This document shows, one piece after another, positions 10,162-17,839 of a stretch of 64,000 nt of DNA. The notes beneath the pieces were generated by a model, which worked only from the letters and a program-made list of their open reading frames with translations, was not told the origin of the DNA and made no database searches. The DNA is from Cryobacterium sp. Y11. GTDB lineage: Bacteria > Actinomycetota > Actinomycetes > Actinomycetales > Microbacteriaceae. Position 1 is the first letter of the stretch. Each line of letters begins with the position of its first letter. A program made the position numbers and the translations under genes. The stretch lies in NCBI RefSeq assembly GCF_002929535.1, contig NZ_PJJO01000058.1, positions 229,733-293,732 on the forward strand, given 5' to 3'.

Positions 10162-10342
10162 CAACGGCCACCACGTCGTCAGCGAGGCCTCTGGTGACGA
10201 GGTAGACGTCGTTAGAGCGCACCAGGGCGGCGGCGATATCGTGCGCTCACTGCTTGTCGGTAGTCGTCGCATCCTCTTCCGGGGCCGACGATTGCACTGC
10301 ATTTCATCTGGCTCATTTTTCTCTCCGTTTCTGTCTCTCCTG

Positions 10343-10397
10343 ACCGCGCAAAACCGCCCCGGGTACCGTGATGGCATCCGGGGCGGTTTTGCGCGGT
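10343..10397. terminator. Bidirectional terminator between convergent genes
   Basis: Near-perfect inverted repeat of about 20 bp: ACCGCGCAAAACCGCCCCGG (10343-10362) pairs with 10378-10397. A-rich and T-rich tracts inside the arms give short U runs in both directions. It separates the phosphoesterase from the lipoprotein gene that ends at 10418. Confidence 0.85.
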
Positions 10398-10417
10398 AGT
10401 TCCTGGTTTGACGCCTA

Positions 10418-11713
10418 CTACTTCACGCCAATCAGGGCGTTTGCCGCCTCTGCGGCGTCGTCGAGAGCCTGTTGGGGAGTCTTGATCCCCTTGAGCGCTG
10501 CCTCGATCTCTTTCGCGATGCGTTCGGTGATTTCTACGCTGCGATTGCCCGAGTATGTCGTCCACGGCTCGAGCCGCGGCAACTCTTCAATTGCCGGTTC
10601 ACGAAGCGGCTGCGATGCAAGAAAATCTTTCAAGTAGCTACTGGACTCCCGTGCAGTTTTGTTGATGGGGAGGTACCCCGTTGATGTCGTGAGGCTTGTG
10701 GACGTCTCGGGAGATCCGAACTCGGCAAACACGGCGGCCGCGCGCTTCTGCGACGACTCATCTTTGGTGAGCATCATGATTGCTGCTCCTCCGGCTGCTA
10801 GCGGGGTAGGTGAGCCGTCAGCGCTTGGGAAGGTTGTGGTCCGCACGTCGAACGAGACCTGCGAAGTCACACTAGCTGCAACATTCGACGAGCCCACCCA
10901 CATGCCGATTTTTCCCTCAGTGAAGGCCGTGAGAGCGTCTGGAGTGGGGGTGCTTGCTAAAACGGGGAACAGGCCGTTATCGGCGAGGTCAACCCATTCC
11001 GTAAGAGCTCTCACACCGTTTTCATCATTAAAAGCGACTTGAGTACCGTCGTCGGTGAGCATCGAGCCACCGCCACTGCGAACTTGCGACTGGAAGATCC
11101 ATTGGTCGTTATCCCACGCATAGACGACGCCGCCGTGGCCATGGGCCACAAGGGCCTCCGCGGATTCTCGCACTTCGTCCCAGGTAGCGGGGGGCGTCGC
11201 CGGGTCCAGACCTGAGTCGATGAAGAGGTCGGCATTGAAATAGAGCATCGGGGCGCTTAGGGCGAGCGGCATCCCGTAAAGCTTGCCGTCGACCTTGCTC
11301 AGCGACAGCGCGGTCGGATCGATCGTGCTCAGGTCGACGCCCTCGCTCTCAATCAGCGCGTCGATCGGTTGCGCAATGCCTTGCTCAACGAAATTTGAGA
11401 TCTGATTCAATGAAACCAGAGCGAGATCCGGCACGGTTCCGGCCGCTGCATCAGTGGCGATGCGTTGCGTGAGGTCGTTATACGTGTTGCCAATAGACTC
11501 CGCAGAAAGCGTGACATCGCCGTCCATACGTGCAGTGACATCCTCCATGGTCGTGGTGAACACGTCTGGCATTGTGTAGGACAAGGAGACCTCACCGCCC
11601 CCATCTACATTCTGGCCGGCGCCTGTGCTGGACGAGCAGCCGCCTAACGCCAGGGTCCCAATAACGACAATGGCCCCCGCCGCCGTCATCGTTAATTTTG
11701 TATTTTTATTCAT
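10418..11713 (-). CDS. ABC transporter substrate-binding lipoprotein (CUT1/UgpB-like)
   Basis: 431 residues from the ATG at 11713. That start is chosen because it gives a clean lipoprotein signal: a basic N-terminus, a hydrophobic stretch, and lipobox LALGGC with the lipidated cysteine near residue 25. An earlier in-frame ATG (11788) would put 25 charged residues ahead of the signal. The body has extracellular solute-binding protein group 1 features (VDGKLYGMPLALSAPMLYFNADLF; SGGGSMLTDDG), close in style to glycerol-3-phosphate or oligosaccharide binders. It is the last gene of an rpiR-permease-permease-SBP operon and ends at a strong terminator. No ATPase gene is in the operon. Confidence 0.88.
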   Translation of the reverse strand: MNKNTKLTMTAAGAIVVIGTLALGGCSSSTGAGQNVDGGGEVSLSYTMPDVFTTTMEDVTARMDGDVTLSAESIGNTYNDLTQRIATDAAAGTVPDLALVSLNQISNFVEQGIAQPIDALIESEGVDLSTIDPTALSLSKVDGKLYGMPLALSAPMLYFNADLFIDSGLDPATPPATWDEVRESAEALVAHGHGGVVYAWDNDQWIFQSQVRSGGGSMLTDDGTQVAFNDENGVRALTEWVDLADNGLFPVLASTPTPDALTAFTEGKIGMWVGSSNVAASVTSQVSFDVRTTTFPSADGSPTPLAAGGAAIMMLTKDESSQKRAAAVFAEFGSPETSTSLTTSTGYLPINKTARESSSYLKDFLASQPLREPAIEELPRLEPWTTYSGNRSVEITERIAKEIEAALKGIKTPQQALDDAAEAANALIGVK

Positions 11714-11789
11714 ATTTGCGGTCTCTTTTTCTTTATTGGGTGGGACTGTGGAAGGAAATGAGAAGTGTTTCACCCGCGCATCGACCATT

Positions 11790-12611
11790 TCAGCGTTGGG
11801 ACCCGGAGAGAATCGACGACTGAAAATACCGCTGCAGCACGAGGAACGCGATCACCATGGGGAGAATTGCCATCGTCGCCGAAGCCATTTGCAGAGGAAA
11901 GTCTGTCCCCATCTCGTTTGAGGCAAACCGTGCAATCGCAAAGGGGATGGTCGCTGCACTGTCGCCTCGCAGCGTGAAGAATGGCCAGAAGAAATCATTC
12001 CAGTGGGCCGTAACACTGAAAACAGAAAAGGCAATCATCGTTGGTCGTGCCAACGGCAAAACGATGCGCACCAGAATGCGCACCTCGCCTGCGCCATCGA
12101 GTCGGGCTGCCTCTATCAGTTCTTCAGGAAACTGCAAGAAAAATTGACGAAACATATACACGCCAAACGCGCTGGCAAGAAATGGAACAATCAACCCGGC
12201 TAGGGTGCCGACGAGCCCGACTTTTGAAAGCGCGAGGAACAGGGGAACGGCGATAACTTGCAAAGGCACCATCGTCGCACCCAGAACAATCCATACAATC
12301 GCCTGACTCAGCCGCTTATTCTGCATGCGAGCGAGTGCAAAACCCGCGGGAATTGCAGTGAAGAATTGGCTGATCAGAATAGTTGCTGTCACTATGACGC
12401 TGTTGGACAGGTATCGCAGCACCGGCACGGTTTGCCATACCTGAACAAAGTTCTCTACCGTGAACTCAGCGGGGAAGACCGAGCCGCTGTTGAGGTCGAT
12501 TTGGGTGCGGAAGGCAGTGAGCAGCATCCAACCAAAAGGTCCCAGGGCGAAAATTGCACAGCAGATCAAGAAGACGTAGACCAGCAGATCCCGTCGAAGG
12601 TTTCGAATCAT
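11790..12611 (-). CDS. ABC transporter permease (MalG-type)
   Basis: 273 residues from the ATG at 12611, which overlaps the stop of the upstream permease as ATGA and gives a normal N-terminus (MIRNLRRDLLVYVFLICC). Six hydrophobic helices are visible. The EAA loop that docks the ATPase reads EELIEAARLDGAGEVRILVR, at about residues 180-199. An upstream frame would add about 130 non-hydrophobic residues that are the neighbour read out of frame. The protein forms the inner-membrane channel with the other permease. The ATPase must come from elsewhere, as with shared MsmK/MsiK-type subunits. Confidence 0.9.
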   Translation of the reverse strand: MIRNLRRDLLVYVFLICCAIFALGPFGWMLLTAFRTQIDLNSGSVFPAEFTVENFVQVWQTVPVLRYLSNSVIVTATILISQFFTAIPAGFALARMQNKRLSQAIVWIVLGATMVPLQVIAVPLFLALSKVGLVGTLAGLIVPFLASAFGVYMFRQFFLQFPEELIEAARLDGAGEVRILVRIVLPLARPTMIAFSVFSVTAHWNDFFWPFFTLRGDSAATIPFAIARFASNEMGTDFPLQMASATMAILPMVIAFLVLQRYFQSSILSGSQR

Positions 12612-13504
12612 CGTGACGTACCGCTTTCCTCGAGATGACGCAGTCGGCGTACCTGCCAGACGGTGACCAACATGACAATGGCAAGCATCGCCGTGGCCAG
12701 CACAGCACCGCCTCCGATATCTAGATAGGACATCCCTCGCGAATAGATCATGAGAGGCAGCGTCCTGGTTGAATCGCCGGGTCCACCACCGGTCATCACC
12801 TGAATCTGATCGAACGCTTTCAGTGCGGTCATGGTGCTTGTCACGATGGCAAAAACCACGGACGGGCCCATCATCGGAAGCATGATGCGCCAGAAACGCT
12901 GCCAAGCATTGACGCCATCGAGGATCGAAGCTTCCATTGGTTCCCGCGGTAGCGTAGACAGCCCCGCTGCGAACAGCACAGTATTGTAGCCAAACTGTTG
13001 CCACACTCCAACGATTGCGATCGCGGGCAGGGCGAGCCTGTAGTCCGAGAGCCAGTCAGAGACTCCCGATATGTCACCGACCAGGGCGTCGAACGGTCCT
13101 CCTGGTGCCATCATCGCTTTCCAGGCGACGGCCATCGCCGCGAGGGTAGCCGCAGCCGGCAGAAAGAATGCGGTGCGCCAGAATGACCGCGCGAACCGAA
13201 CTCGGTCGATCGCCAATGCGCAACACATCCCCAGCGCGAGTGACGTAGGAACAGTAAGGAGGGCGTAGCCCAGGGTGTTCGCGGTGCCAGTGATAAGTTC
13301 ACCGTTAGCGACTTCTGCTGCCCAGTTCTGAGTGCCAACAAATGAGATGACACCACCGAAAAGGTCGACATGGAAGAAAGAAAATATGGGGGTCAGCAGC
13401 ACTGGCAGCACAATCAACAGTGCGAGCAATGCGAGAGCCGGAGTGAGCATCGTCGTGAGGACAAGCCGTTCCCGACGAGCGGCACGGCCAAGTCTGGGCG
13501 CCAT
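12608..13504 (-). CDS. ABC transporter permease (MalF/UgpA-type)
   Basis: 298 residues with six hydrophobic helices, starting RLVLTTMLTPALALLALLIVLP. The EAA-type loop is PREPMEASILDGVNAWQRFW at about residues 205-224. The start ATG (13502-13504) overlaps the stop of the rpiR gene by one base and the end overlaps the next permease by four, so the three are translationally coupled. It is the partner of the MalG-type permease in a carbohydrate uptake (CUT1) importer. Confidence 0.9.
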   Translation of the reverse strand: MAPRLGRAARRERLVLTTMLTPALALLALLIVLPVLLTPIFSFFHVDLFGGVISFVGTQNWAAEVANGELITGTANTLGYALLTVPTSLALGMCCALAIDRVRFARSFWRTAFFLPAAATLAAMAVAWKAMMAPGGPFDALVGDISGVSDWLSDYRLALPAIAIVGVWQQFGYNTVLFAAGLSTLPREPMEASILDGVNAWQRFWRIMLPMMGPSVVFAIVTSTMTALKAFDQIQVMTGGGPGDSTRTLPLMIYSRGMSYLDIGGGAVLATAMLAIVMLVTVWQVRRLRHLEESGTSR

Positions 13505-14382
13505 TAGATTTGGTTCGTGGCGGTCACGCTGTGGAGGTATTCCAGCGCAGCTGCGGATCGGTCCCTGTGACGCAGAGCAACCGCGGTCACGAGAGCGTCT
13601 AACACCAGAAGATGGGCGACACGGTTCATCGCTGCCTCAGGGCGGAAGGTTGGGGTCAGTCCTCCAGTGACGAGCAGGAGCTCGACTTTGCCCTGCAATG
13701 GCGTCGTACGGTACGAGCTGACGGCGACGCGGGTGGCCCCCGCAGCACCGGCTGCGTCCGCGCACCGGAGTATGTCGGTGGTCGTTCCCGTATGGCTGAT
13801 GATGAGACAGACGTCACCACGTTCCAGTCGTCCCGCTTCAAATAATTGGGTGAATGGATCTATGGGTGAGTCAACACGCAAACCAATCGTGCGTAGCTGC
13901 TGCGCGGCGTCTTGTGCGATCGCCGACGACGCCCCGATCCCCAGAACGAGAAGCCGATGGGTAGCACCCACGGCATCAACTGCACGGGAGAAGTTGGCAT
14001 CCATTTCGGCGGTTATGCGACCGGCAATCGTCTCGAGGAGCCGTGCAGCATGACCGAGCGTTTTCACCAGTATTTCGTGATCGGACTCATCCAATTCGAT
14101 CGGCCCGCGAGCCAGGTCGACCGGGTCAACGCTCCGCCGTGACAGCAACAGCCTGAGCTGGCCGTAGCCTCGGAGACCAAGGCGCTGACAGAGGCGCACG
14201 ACGGTCGCCTCTGAACATTCGACAGCGCGGCTCACCTCAGTGATGCTCAGCAGCGGCACCCGATCCGGGTCGGCGAGGATCCACTCGAGCAGACGCCGCT
14301 CGGTGGCCGTCAGGCCTGGCAAAAGCTCACGAGAGTGTGCTAGCAAGTCGTCGGGCCGTGCGTCTGCGAAGTTTTTGATCAT
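13504..14382 (-). CDS. RpiR/MurR-family transcriptional regulator
   Basis: About 292 residues from the ATG at 14382. Residues about 5-80 are the RpiR helix-turn-helix domain (LTATERRLLEWILADPD; VSRAVECSEATVVRLCQRLG). Residues about 120-270 are a SIS sugar-phosphate domain (HRLLVLGIGASSAIAQDAAQQL; GDVCLIISHTGTTTDILR). The protein would bind a phosphosugar and control the three transporter genes it is coupled to. An upstream in-frame ATG at 14466 would add 28 residues; the later start is preferred because the regulator family begins close to the HTH and because a perfect palindrome lies just ahead of it. The start remains uncertain. Confidence 0.87.
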   Translation of the reverse strand: MIKNFADARPDDLLAHSRELLPGLTATERRLLEWILADPDRVPLLSITEVSRAVECSEATVVRLCQRLGLRGYGQLRLLLSRRSVDPVDLARGPIELDESDHEILVKTLGHAARLLETIAGRITAEMDANFSRAVDAVGATHRLLVLGIGASSAIAQDAAQQLRTIGLRVDSPIDPFTQLFEAGRLERGDVCLIISHTGTTTDILRCADAAGAAGATRVAVSSYRTTPLQGKVELLLVTGGLTPTFRPEAAMNRVAHLLVLDALVTAVALRHRDRSAAALEYLHSVTATNQI

Positions 14383-14399
14383 GAAGAAAATTTTCTTCA
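14382..14399. promoter_or_regulatory. 18-bp perfect palindrome, likely RpiR operator
   Basis: TGAAGAAAATTTTCTTCA is fully self-complementary and abuts the preferred rpiR start codon. Position and symmetry fit an autoregulatory operator for the dimeric regulator it precedes; the assignment is inferred. Confidence 0.6.
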
Positions 14400-14615
14400 G
14401 AACAGGTTTCTTGAAGATGACTTCCGTAGAAACGGAAAGTAAACGGCCAGAATACAGTTCATGCATTGTCGCGCTCAGCGTGGACTAGTCGCCACCGAGG
14501 CTGGCCCCCTGACTGTGCGGTCACGTTCTACTGACAAATCGCCTGCGGTTCTCGACGCAACACGCCGGCGCCTTGAGGCCACGTGCTCGTTGAGTAGGAG
14601 CGTCCTGTCAACCCC

Positions 14616-14644
14616 TTGAAAGAGGCGGTGAGCTGTTGTCTACT
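14616..14644 (+). promoter_or_regulatory. Promoter of the gene at 14674
   Basis: TTGAAA (14616-14621), a 17-bp spacer and TCTACT (14639-14644), followed by GGAGG at 14663-14667 and the GTG start. Confidence 0.5.
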
Positions 14645-14673
14645 GGAGAATCAAACGGGCCCGGAGGCGGCAA

Positions 14674-14970
14674 GTGAACCCGAACAATGGCGTTTCGGAT
14701 GCGGATGACCTGCGCGTATCGCAGCTCGGCATTCTCCAGCTCACACCCACAGAATGGTTGGTGCGAGATTCACAAATTCTTGACGGCGACCCAGCCGCGC
14801 TGCTCGGAGTTATCCAGCAGAGCAAAGACGTCTACGAGGTAACAAAGCTCGGCGTGCTCACCACGAGGTGGTTCTACTCGTCGTTCGATCGGGCGCAGGC
14901 GAGCTTTCTGGTGCGGGGCACTCCGGCGCGGCAGTCCAGCCCGCAGCGAGCCACGCTCGTAGCAGACTAG
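14674..14970 (+). CDS. Small hypothetical protein
   Basis: 98 residues starting at GTG 14674 with an excellent GGAGG ribosome-binding site 6 bases upstream and a plausible promoter before it. The sequence is mixed alpha/beta in character (LGILQLTPTEWLVRDSQILDG; VYEVTKLGVLTTRWFYSSFDRA) without signal peptide or membrane segment. No family is recognised with certainty; similar short proteins are common in Microbacteriaceae. The last 15 residues are Ser/Arg/Pro-rich and probably disordered. Confidence 0.65.
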   Translation: MNPNNGVSDADDLRVSQLGILQLTPTEWLVRDSQILDGDPAALLGVIQQSKDVYEVTKLGVLTTRWFYSSFDRAQASFLVRGTPARQSSPQRATLVAD

Positions 14971-15065
14971 CCACTCCGCGTCGGCTGCTCCCGCGCGGTG
15001 GTCCAGCCCGCAGTGAGGCGTGCTCGTGACGGACTAAACACCCCGCGCGGGATGCCGGCGCCGGT

Positions 15066-15347
15066 TTACGTGTCGTGGGTGTCGGCATCCGTTGTGTGAT
15101 TGGCCTTGCGCTCTTCTTTTTTAATGGATGCCTCGGCATGGTCCAGCAGACCGCTCACCTTCGTCTGGGCGACGGTGGCGGCGTCGCGCGCTATCCCTTC
15201 GGCCTGCGAGACAACCTTCTGTGTGCCGGGGTCGCCCCACATGATGCGGGCTTTCGCGGCGATGCGGTCGTAGGCCTGCCGGCCGGCCTTGGATCCGAGT
15301 ACAAAGCCGGTGGCGGCGCCGGCGAAAAACAGTAGCTTGCCCTTCAT
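15066..15347 (-). CDS. YtxH-like small membrane-anchored protein
   Basis: 93 residues from ATG 15345-15347, with AAGGAG 6-11 bases upstream. The N-terminus is MKGKLLFFAGAATGFVLGSKAGRQAYDR, a glycine-rich hydrophobic segment followed by a basic motif typical of YtxH/general-stress proteins. The rest is a charged helix ending in a His/Asp-rich tail. A much longer frame can be read upstream but it is the next gene out of phase. It lies 28 bp after a disordered acidic protein, likely the same operon. A role in envelope or stress physiology is inferred from the family. Confidence 0.75.
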   Translation of the reverse strand: MKGKLLFFAGAATGFVLGSKAGRQAYDRIAAKARIMWGDPGTQKVVSQAEGIARDAATVAQTKVSGLLDHAEASIKKEERKANHTTDADTHDT

Positions 15348-15375
15348 GGGGAACTCCTTGGAGTTAGGTGGTGGA

Positions 15376-15786
15376 TTAGGCGGTCGGTTCGGCCTGGCCG
15401 TGGCCGACCAGATCGGTGTTCGACGGATTGTCGGCGGGATCGACATCGTCGAGGTCGCTGTCGTCGGTGCGTGCCTCGTTGTCGACGTTGTCCTGGTCGT
15501 CTTCGGCGTCACTGTCGGCATCGGCGTGAGTGGCGACGGCGGCTTCACCGGGGGTCGACCCGTCCGCGCTTGGGGCCGGGCCGTCAGGACCGGTTCCTGC
15601 GCTGGCGACCGGAACAGCTTCGGCCGCGTCGGGTTTCGAGGCCGAACCGGCGTGTTCCTCGGTCGGGCCGTCTGGTCCGTCTGGTCCGACAAGCTGGTCG
15701 GGGTTGGTCGGCGAGCTGGGAGCCTCGGGCCCGGGGTTGGGGGCGTCGAGCGGCGGCTGTTCAACGGGGTCAGAGTCGTGGGTCAT
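15376..15786 (-). CDS. Acidic, low-complexity protein
   Basis: 136 residues from ATG 15784-15786, which has AAAGG upstream. Nearly all residues are Pro, Asp, Glu, Ala, Gly, Ser and Thr (for example DSDAEDDQDNVDNEA), with no hydrophobic core, so it is predicted to be disordered. No function is recognised. It precedes the YtxH-like gene by 28 bp and may be cotranscribed. Coding status rests on start and ribosome-binding site plus codon phase; a repetitive GC-rich stretch could mimic this. Confidence 0.5.
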   Translation of the reverse strand: MTHDSDPVEQPPLDAPNPGPEAPSSPTNPDQLVGPDGPDGPTEEHAGSASKPDAAEAVPVASAGTGPDGPAPSADGSTPGEAAVATHADADSDAEDDQDNVDNEARTDDSDLDDVDPADNPSNTDLVGHGQAEPTA

Positions 15787-15886
15787 GGGCCTACCTTTCT
15801 CATAGTCCACAGCCGGATCGGCTGGTGGCATTCAAGTTATACCCCGAACGGGTGACATTCTTAAGCATTAGGTTTAAGCGTCAGGT

Positions 15887-17047
15887 TTAAGCGTCATCGC
15901 CGAGCACGAGCGCCCGCAGCGCCGTCTCGGCTGAGACCCGTGCGGCGGGGTCGATCGTCTCGCCGGCCAGAAACAGGTCCACAACTCGTGGGTCGACGTA
16001 GCTCGTGCGGGCGATCGCCGGGGTATTGCCGAGAACATCCGCGGCCTGCCGCATCGCTTCGGCAATGGCACGGGTGTCGGCACGCCGGCTGCGTGTCGCC
16101 GCCCGCGGTGGTCGTGAAGCGGATGCCGTCGGCTCGTCCGCGACGCTGGTCGCCGTCGCGCCGGTCGCTGCGGTGCTCGGTTTCGACCCCGTCGCGATGG
16201 TCGACCCCGCCGCGCCCGCCTTCGACCCCGCCGCCGCGCCCACCTTCGCTGCTACCGCCGCCGTCACCGCGAGACTCTGCCCGAGGCTCTCGGCCAGGCT
16301 CTGCGCGGCAGCAGCCGTGCCCCGCAGGGTGCGAAAGTCCTTCGCGGTGAATTCGCCACCGGTGTGATCCTTGATGAAATCGTTGATCTCGGAGGCCGAG
16401 ACGGCGCTCTCGACACCGTCGACCACCCAGGAGAGCAGCGGTGAAGCCGGGCGCTCGCGCAGGCGGGCGCGCAGGTAGGTCGCGAGGTCGGCATCCGTTA
16501 TCAGGCCCTGAAATTGCTGGCCACTCTTAGCTGGAAAATCCAGGCGCACCGTGTCGCCCCGCACCGAGACGTGCGAGCAGAGCAGGGTCGAGAGGCCGTG
16601 GCTGCCGTAGGCGTCGGCATAGCGCTCGCTGCCGATGCGCAGCGAGGCGAGGTCGAGCATGCGAAACGCCGCGGCGATGGCCCTGCTGCGCGGAGGGCCA
16701 TCGCCGCGCAGCTCCCTCGTGACCTGGCCGCGCACCCGTGGCAGCGATTCCGCGAGTTGCAGCGCGCGTTCGAACTTGAGGCGGTCCTTCTGTTCGCGCC
16801 AGGCCGGATGGTAAATGTACTGGCGGCGTCCGGCGGCATCGAGCCCGATGGCCTGAATATGACCATTTGGCTGCGGCGCGATCCACACCTCGGTCCACGC
16901 CGGCGGAATCGCGAGGGCCGCGAACCGTTGCCGCAGTTCGCTGTCGGTCACCGTGTCGCCGGCAAGATCGCGGTAGCTGAAGCCTGTGCCGGCGCGCCGT
17001 CGGGTGTACCCGGGCCGAGCCGGGTCGCTCCGCCGTAGCCGGGTCAC
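15887..17047 (-). CDS. DNA topoisomerase IB (poxvirus-type)
   Basis: 386 residues from the GTG at 17047 (VTRLRRSDPARPGY). This start is chosen because upstream residues are the repeat-rich spacer. The enzyme relaxes supercoils through a 3'-phosphotyrosine. The N-terminal domain has the family block IPPAWTEVWIAP and QYIYHPAWREQKDRLKFER, and the catalytic domain has LRIGSERYADAYGSHGLSTLL, FPAKSG, LRTLRGT (basic residues) and the nucleophile in ARTSYVDPRVVDLF near the end. An Ala/Thr/Gly-rich insertion of about 60 residues, near 270-340, interrupts the catalytic domain between the last basic motif and the tyrosine. That is longer than usual and probably a flexible loop. Confidence 0.93.
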   Translation of the reverse strand: MTRLRRSDPARPGYTRRRAGTGFSYRDLAGDTVTDSELRQRFAALAIPPAWTEVWIAPQPNGHIQAIGLDAAGRRQYIYHPAWREQKDRLKFERALQLAESLPRVRGQVTRELRGDGPPRSRAIAAAFRMLDLASLRIGSERYADAYGSHGLSTLLCSHVSVRGDTVRLDFPAKSGQQFQGLITDADLATYLRARLRERPASPLLSWVVDGVESAVSASEINDFIKDHTGGEFTAKDFRTLRGTAAAAQSLAESLGQSLAVTAAVAAKVGAAAGSKAGAAGSTIATGSKPSTAATGATATSVADEPTASASRPPRAATRSRRADTRAIAEAMRQAADVLGNTPAIARTSYVDPRVVDLFLAGETIDPAARVSAETALRALVLGDDA

Positions 17048-17192
17048 GCGGGTACCCTGTGAGTGCGCATGCCGGCAGAGTAGTGCGAATCGCCCGATAG
17101 TGGATGCCGCACCGCGGGTCGCGCAGGCCTGGCGGGTGTCGCGGCACTCGTTTGGGCTCGGAGTCCGTGTGCGGTACCGCCGTCCCCCGCCC

Positions 17193-17661
17193 CGTGGCAC
17201 GTGTTTGGGAAGTGCGCACGTGTTCAAACCAGTGCCAACTTCTCAAACACGTGCGGCGAGAGGCCAGGCCGACCCCGCGGTCCCTGCCCGCACCAAGCTC
17301 TGTTGCGGCACTCGTTCGAACTCGCGGCACTCCTAAGAATGAGTGCCCCCATCCCCAGCGCGTGCCGCGAGTGCTGGGACACGACCATTCCCGGGAGTGC
17401 CCCCGTTGTGGCATCCGCTTAAATGACGGTGCCGCCGCTTGCCGTGCGGCGGCCTGCCGCGTCGTGGCACGTGTTTGGGAAGCGCGCACGTGTTCAAACC
17501 AGTGCCAACTTCTCAAACACGTGCGGCGAGAGGCCAGGCCGGCCCCGCGGCCTCTGCCCGCCCCCAACCTCCGTCGCGGCACTCGGTAAGGATCGCGGCA
17601 CTCGTTCGAACTCGGGGCACCCCTAAGAACGAGTGCCCCCATCCCTAACGCGTGCCGCGAG
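17193..17661. repeat. Duplicated hairpin repeat block in a 790-bp spacer
   Basis: The spacer 17048-17839 has no supported gene. An 88-bp unit at 17193-17280 recurs at 17463-17550 with two mismatches; a second unit of about 67 bp at 17305-17371 recurs at 17595-17661. In unit 1 the 16-base arms CACGTGTTTGGGAAGT and ACTTCTCAAACACGTG can pair around a 24-base loop. In unit 2 GGCACTC and GAGTGCC flank CTAAGAAT/C. A partial third unit lies at 17695-17725. The whole looks like a tandem duplication of REP-like, palindromic DNA. Long open frames across it are by-products of its composition. Confidence 0.8.
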
Positions 17662-17839
17662 CGGTGCGGCCAACCTCGCGGCACTCGGTAGAGCTCGGGG
17701 CGCACCTACGAAGGAGTGCCGTGCCGCGACGCGACAACGCGAGCAAACCGGCACGGCGACGCGGCCAGCGGCATCCGTTTCACACCGAGTTTTTCGCGGC
17801 ACGCTTGCAATTGGCTCGAACTTGTGTTCGACTATAACC

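Noticed and set aside
9938..10222. Minus-strand frame starting MRSNDVYLVTRGLADDVVAVGAIW
   Set aside because: Its first 45 residues look protein-like but it overlaps the phosphoesterase end and encodes the perfect hairpin; no family is recognised, so it was not listed as a gene.
12611..13004. Upstream extension of the MalG-type permease by about 130 residues
   Set aside because: The added residues are the neighbouring permease read out of frame; the ATGA overlap start gives the normal length.
17104..17836. Several open frames between topoisomerase IB and the radical SAM gene
   Set aside because: They run through duplicated palindromic DNA, change content at each repeat, and lack ribosome-binding sites; the radical SAM protein starts at 17840.
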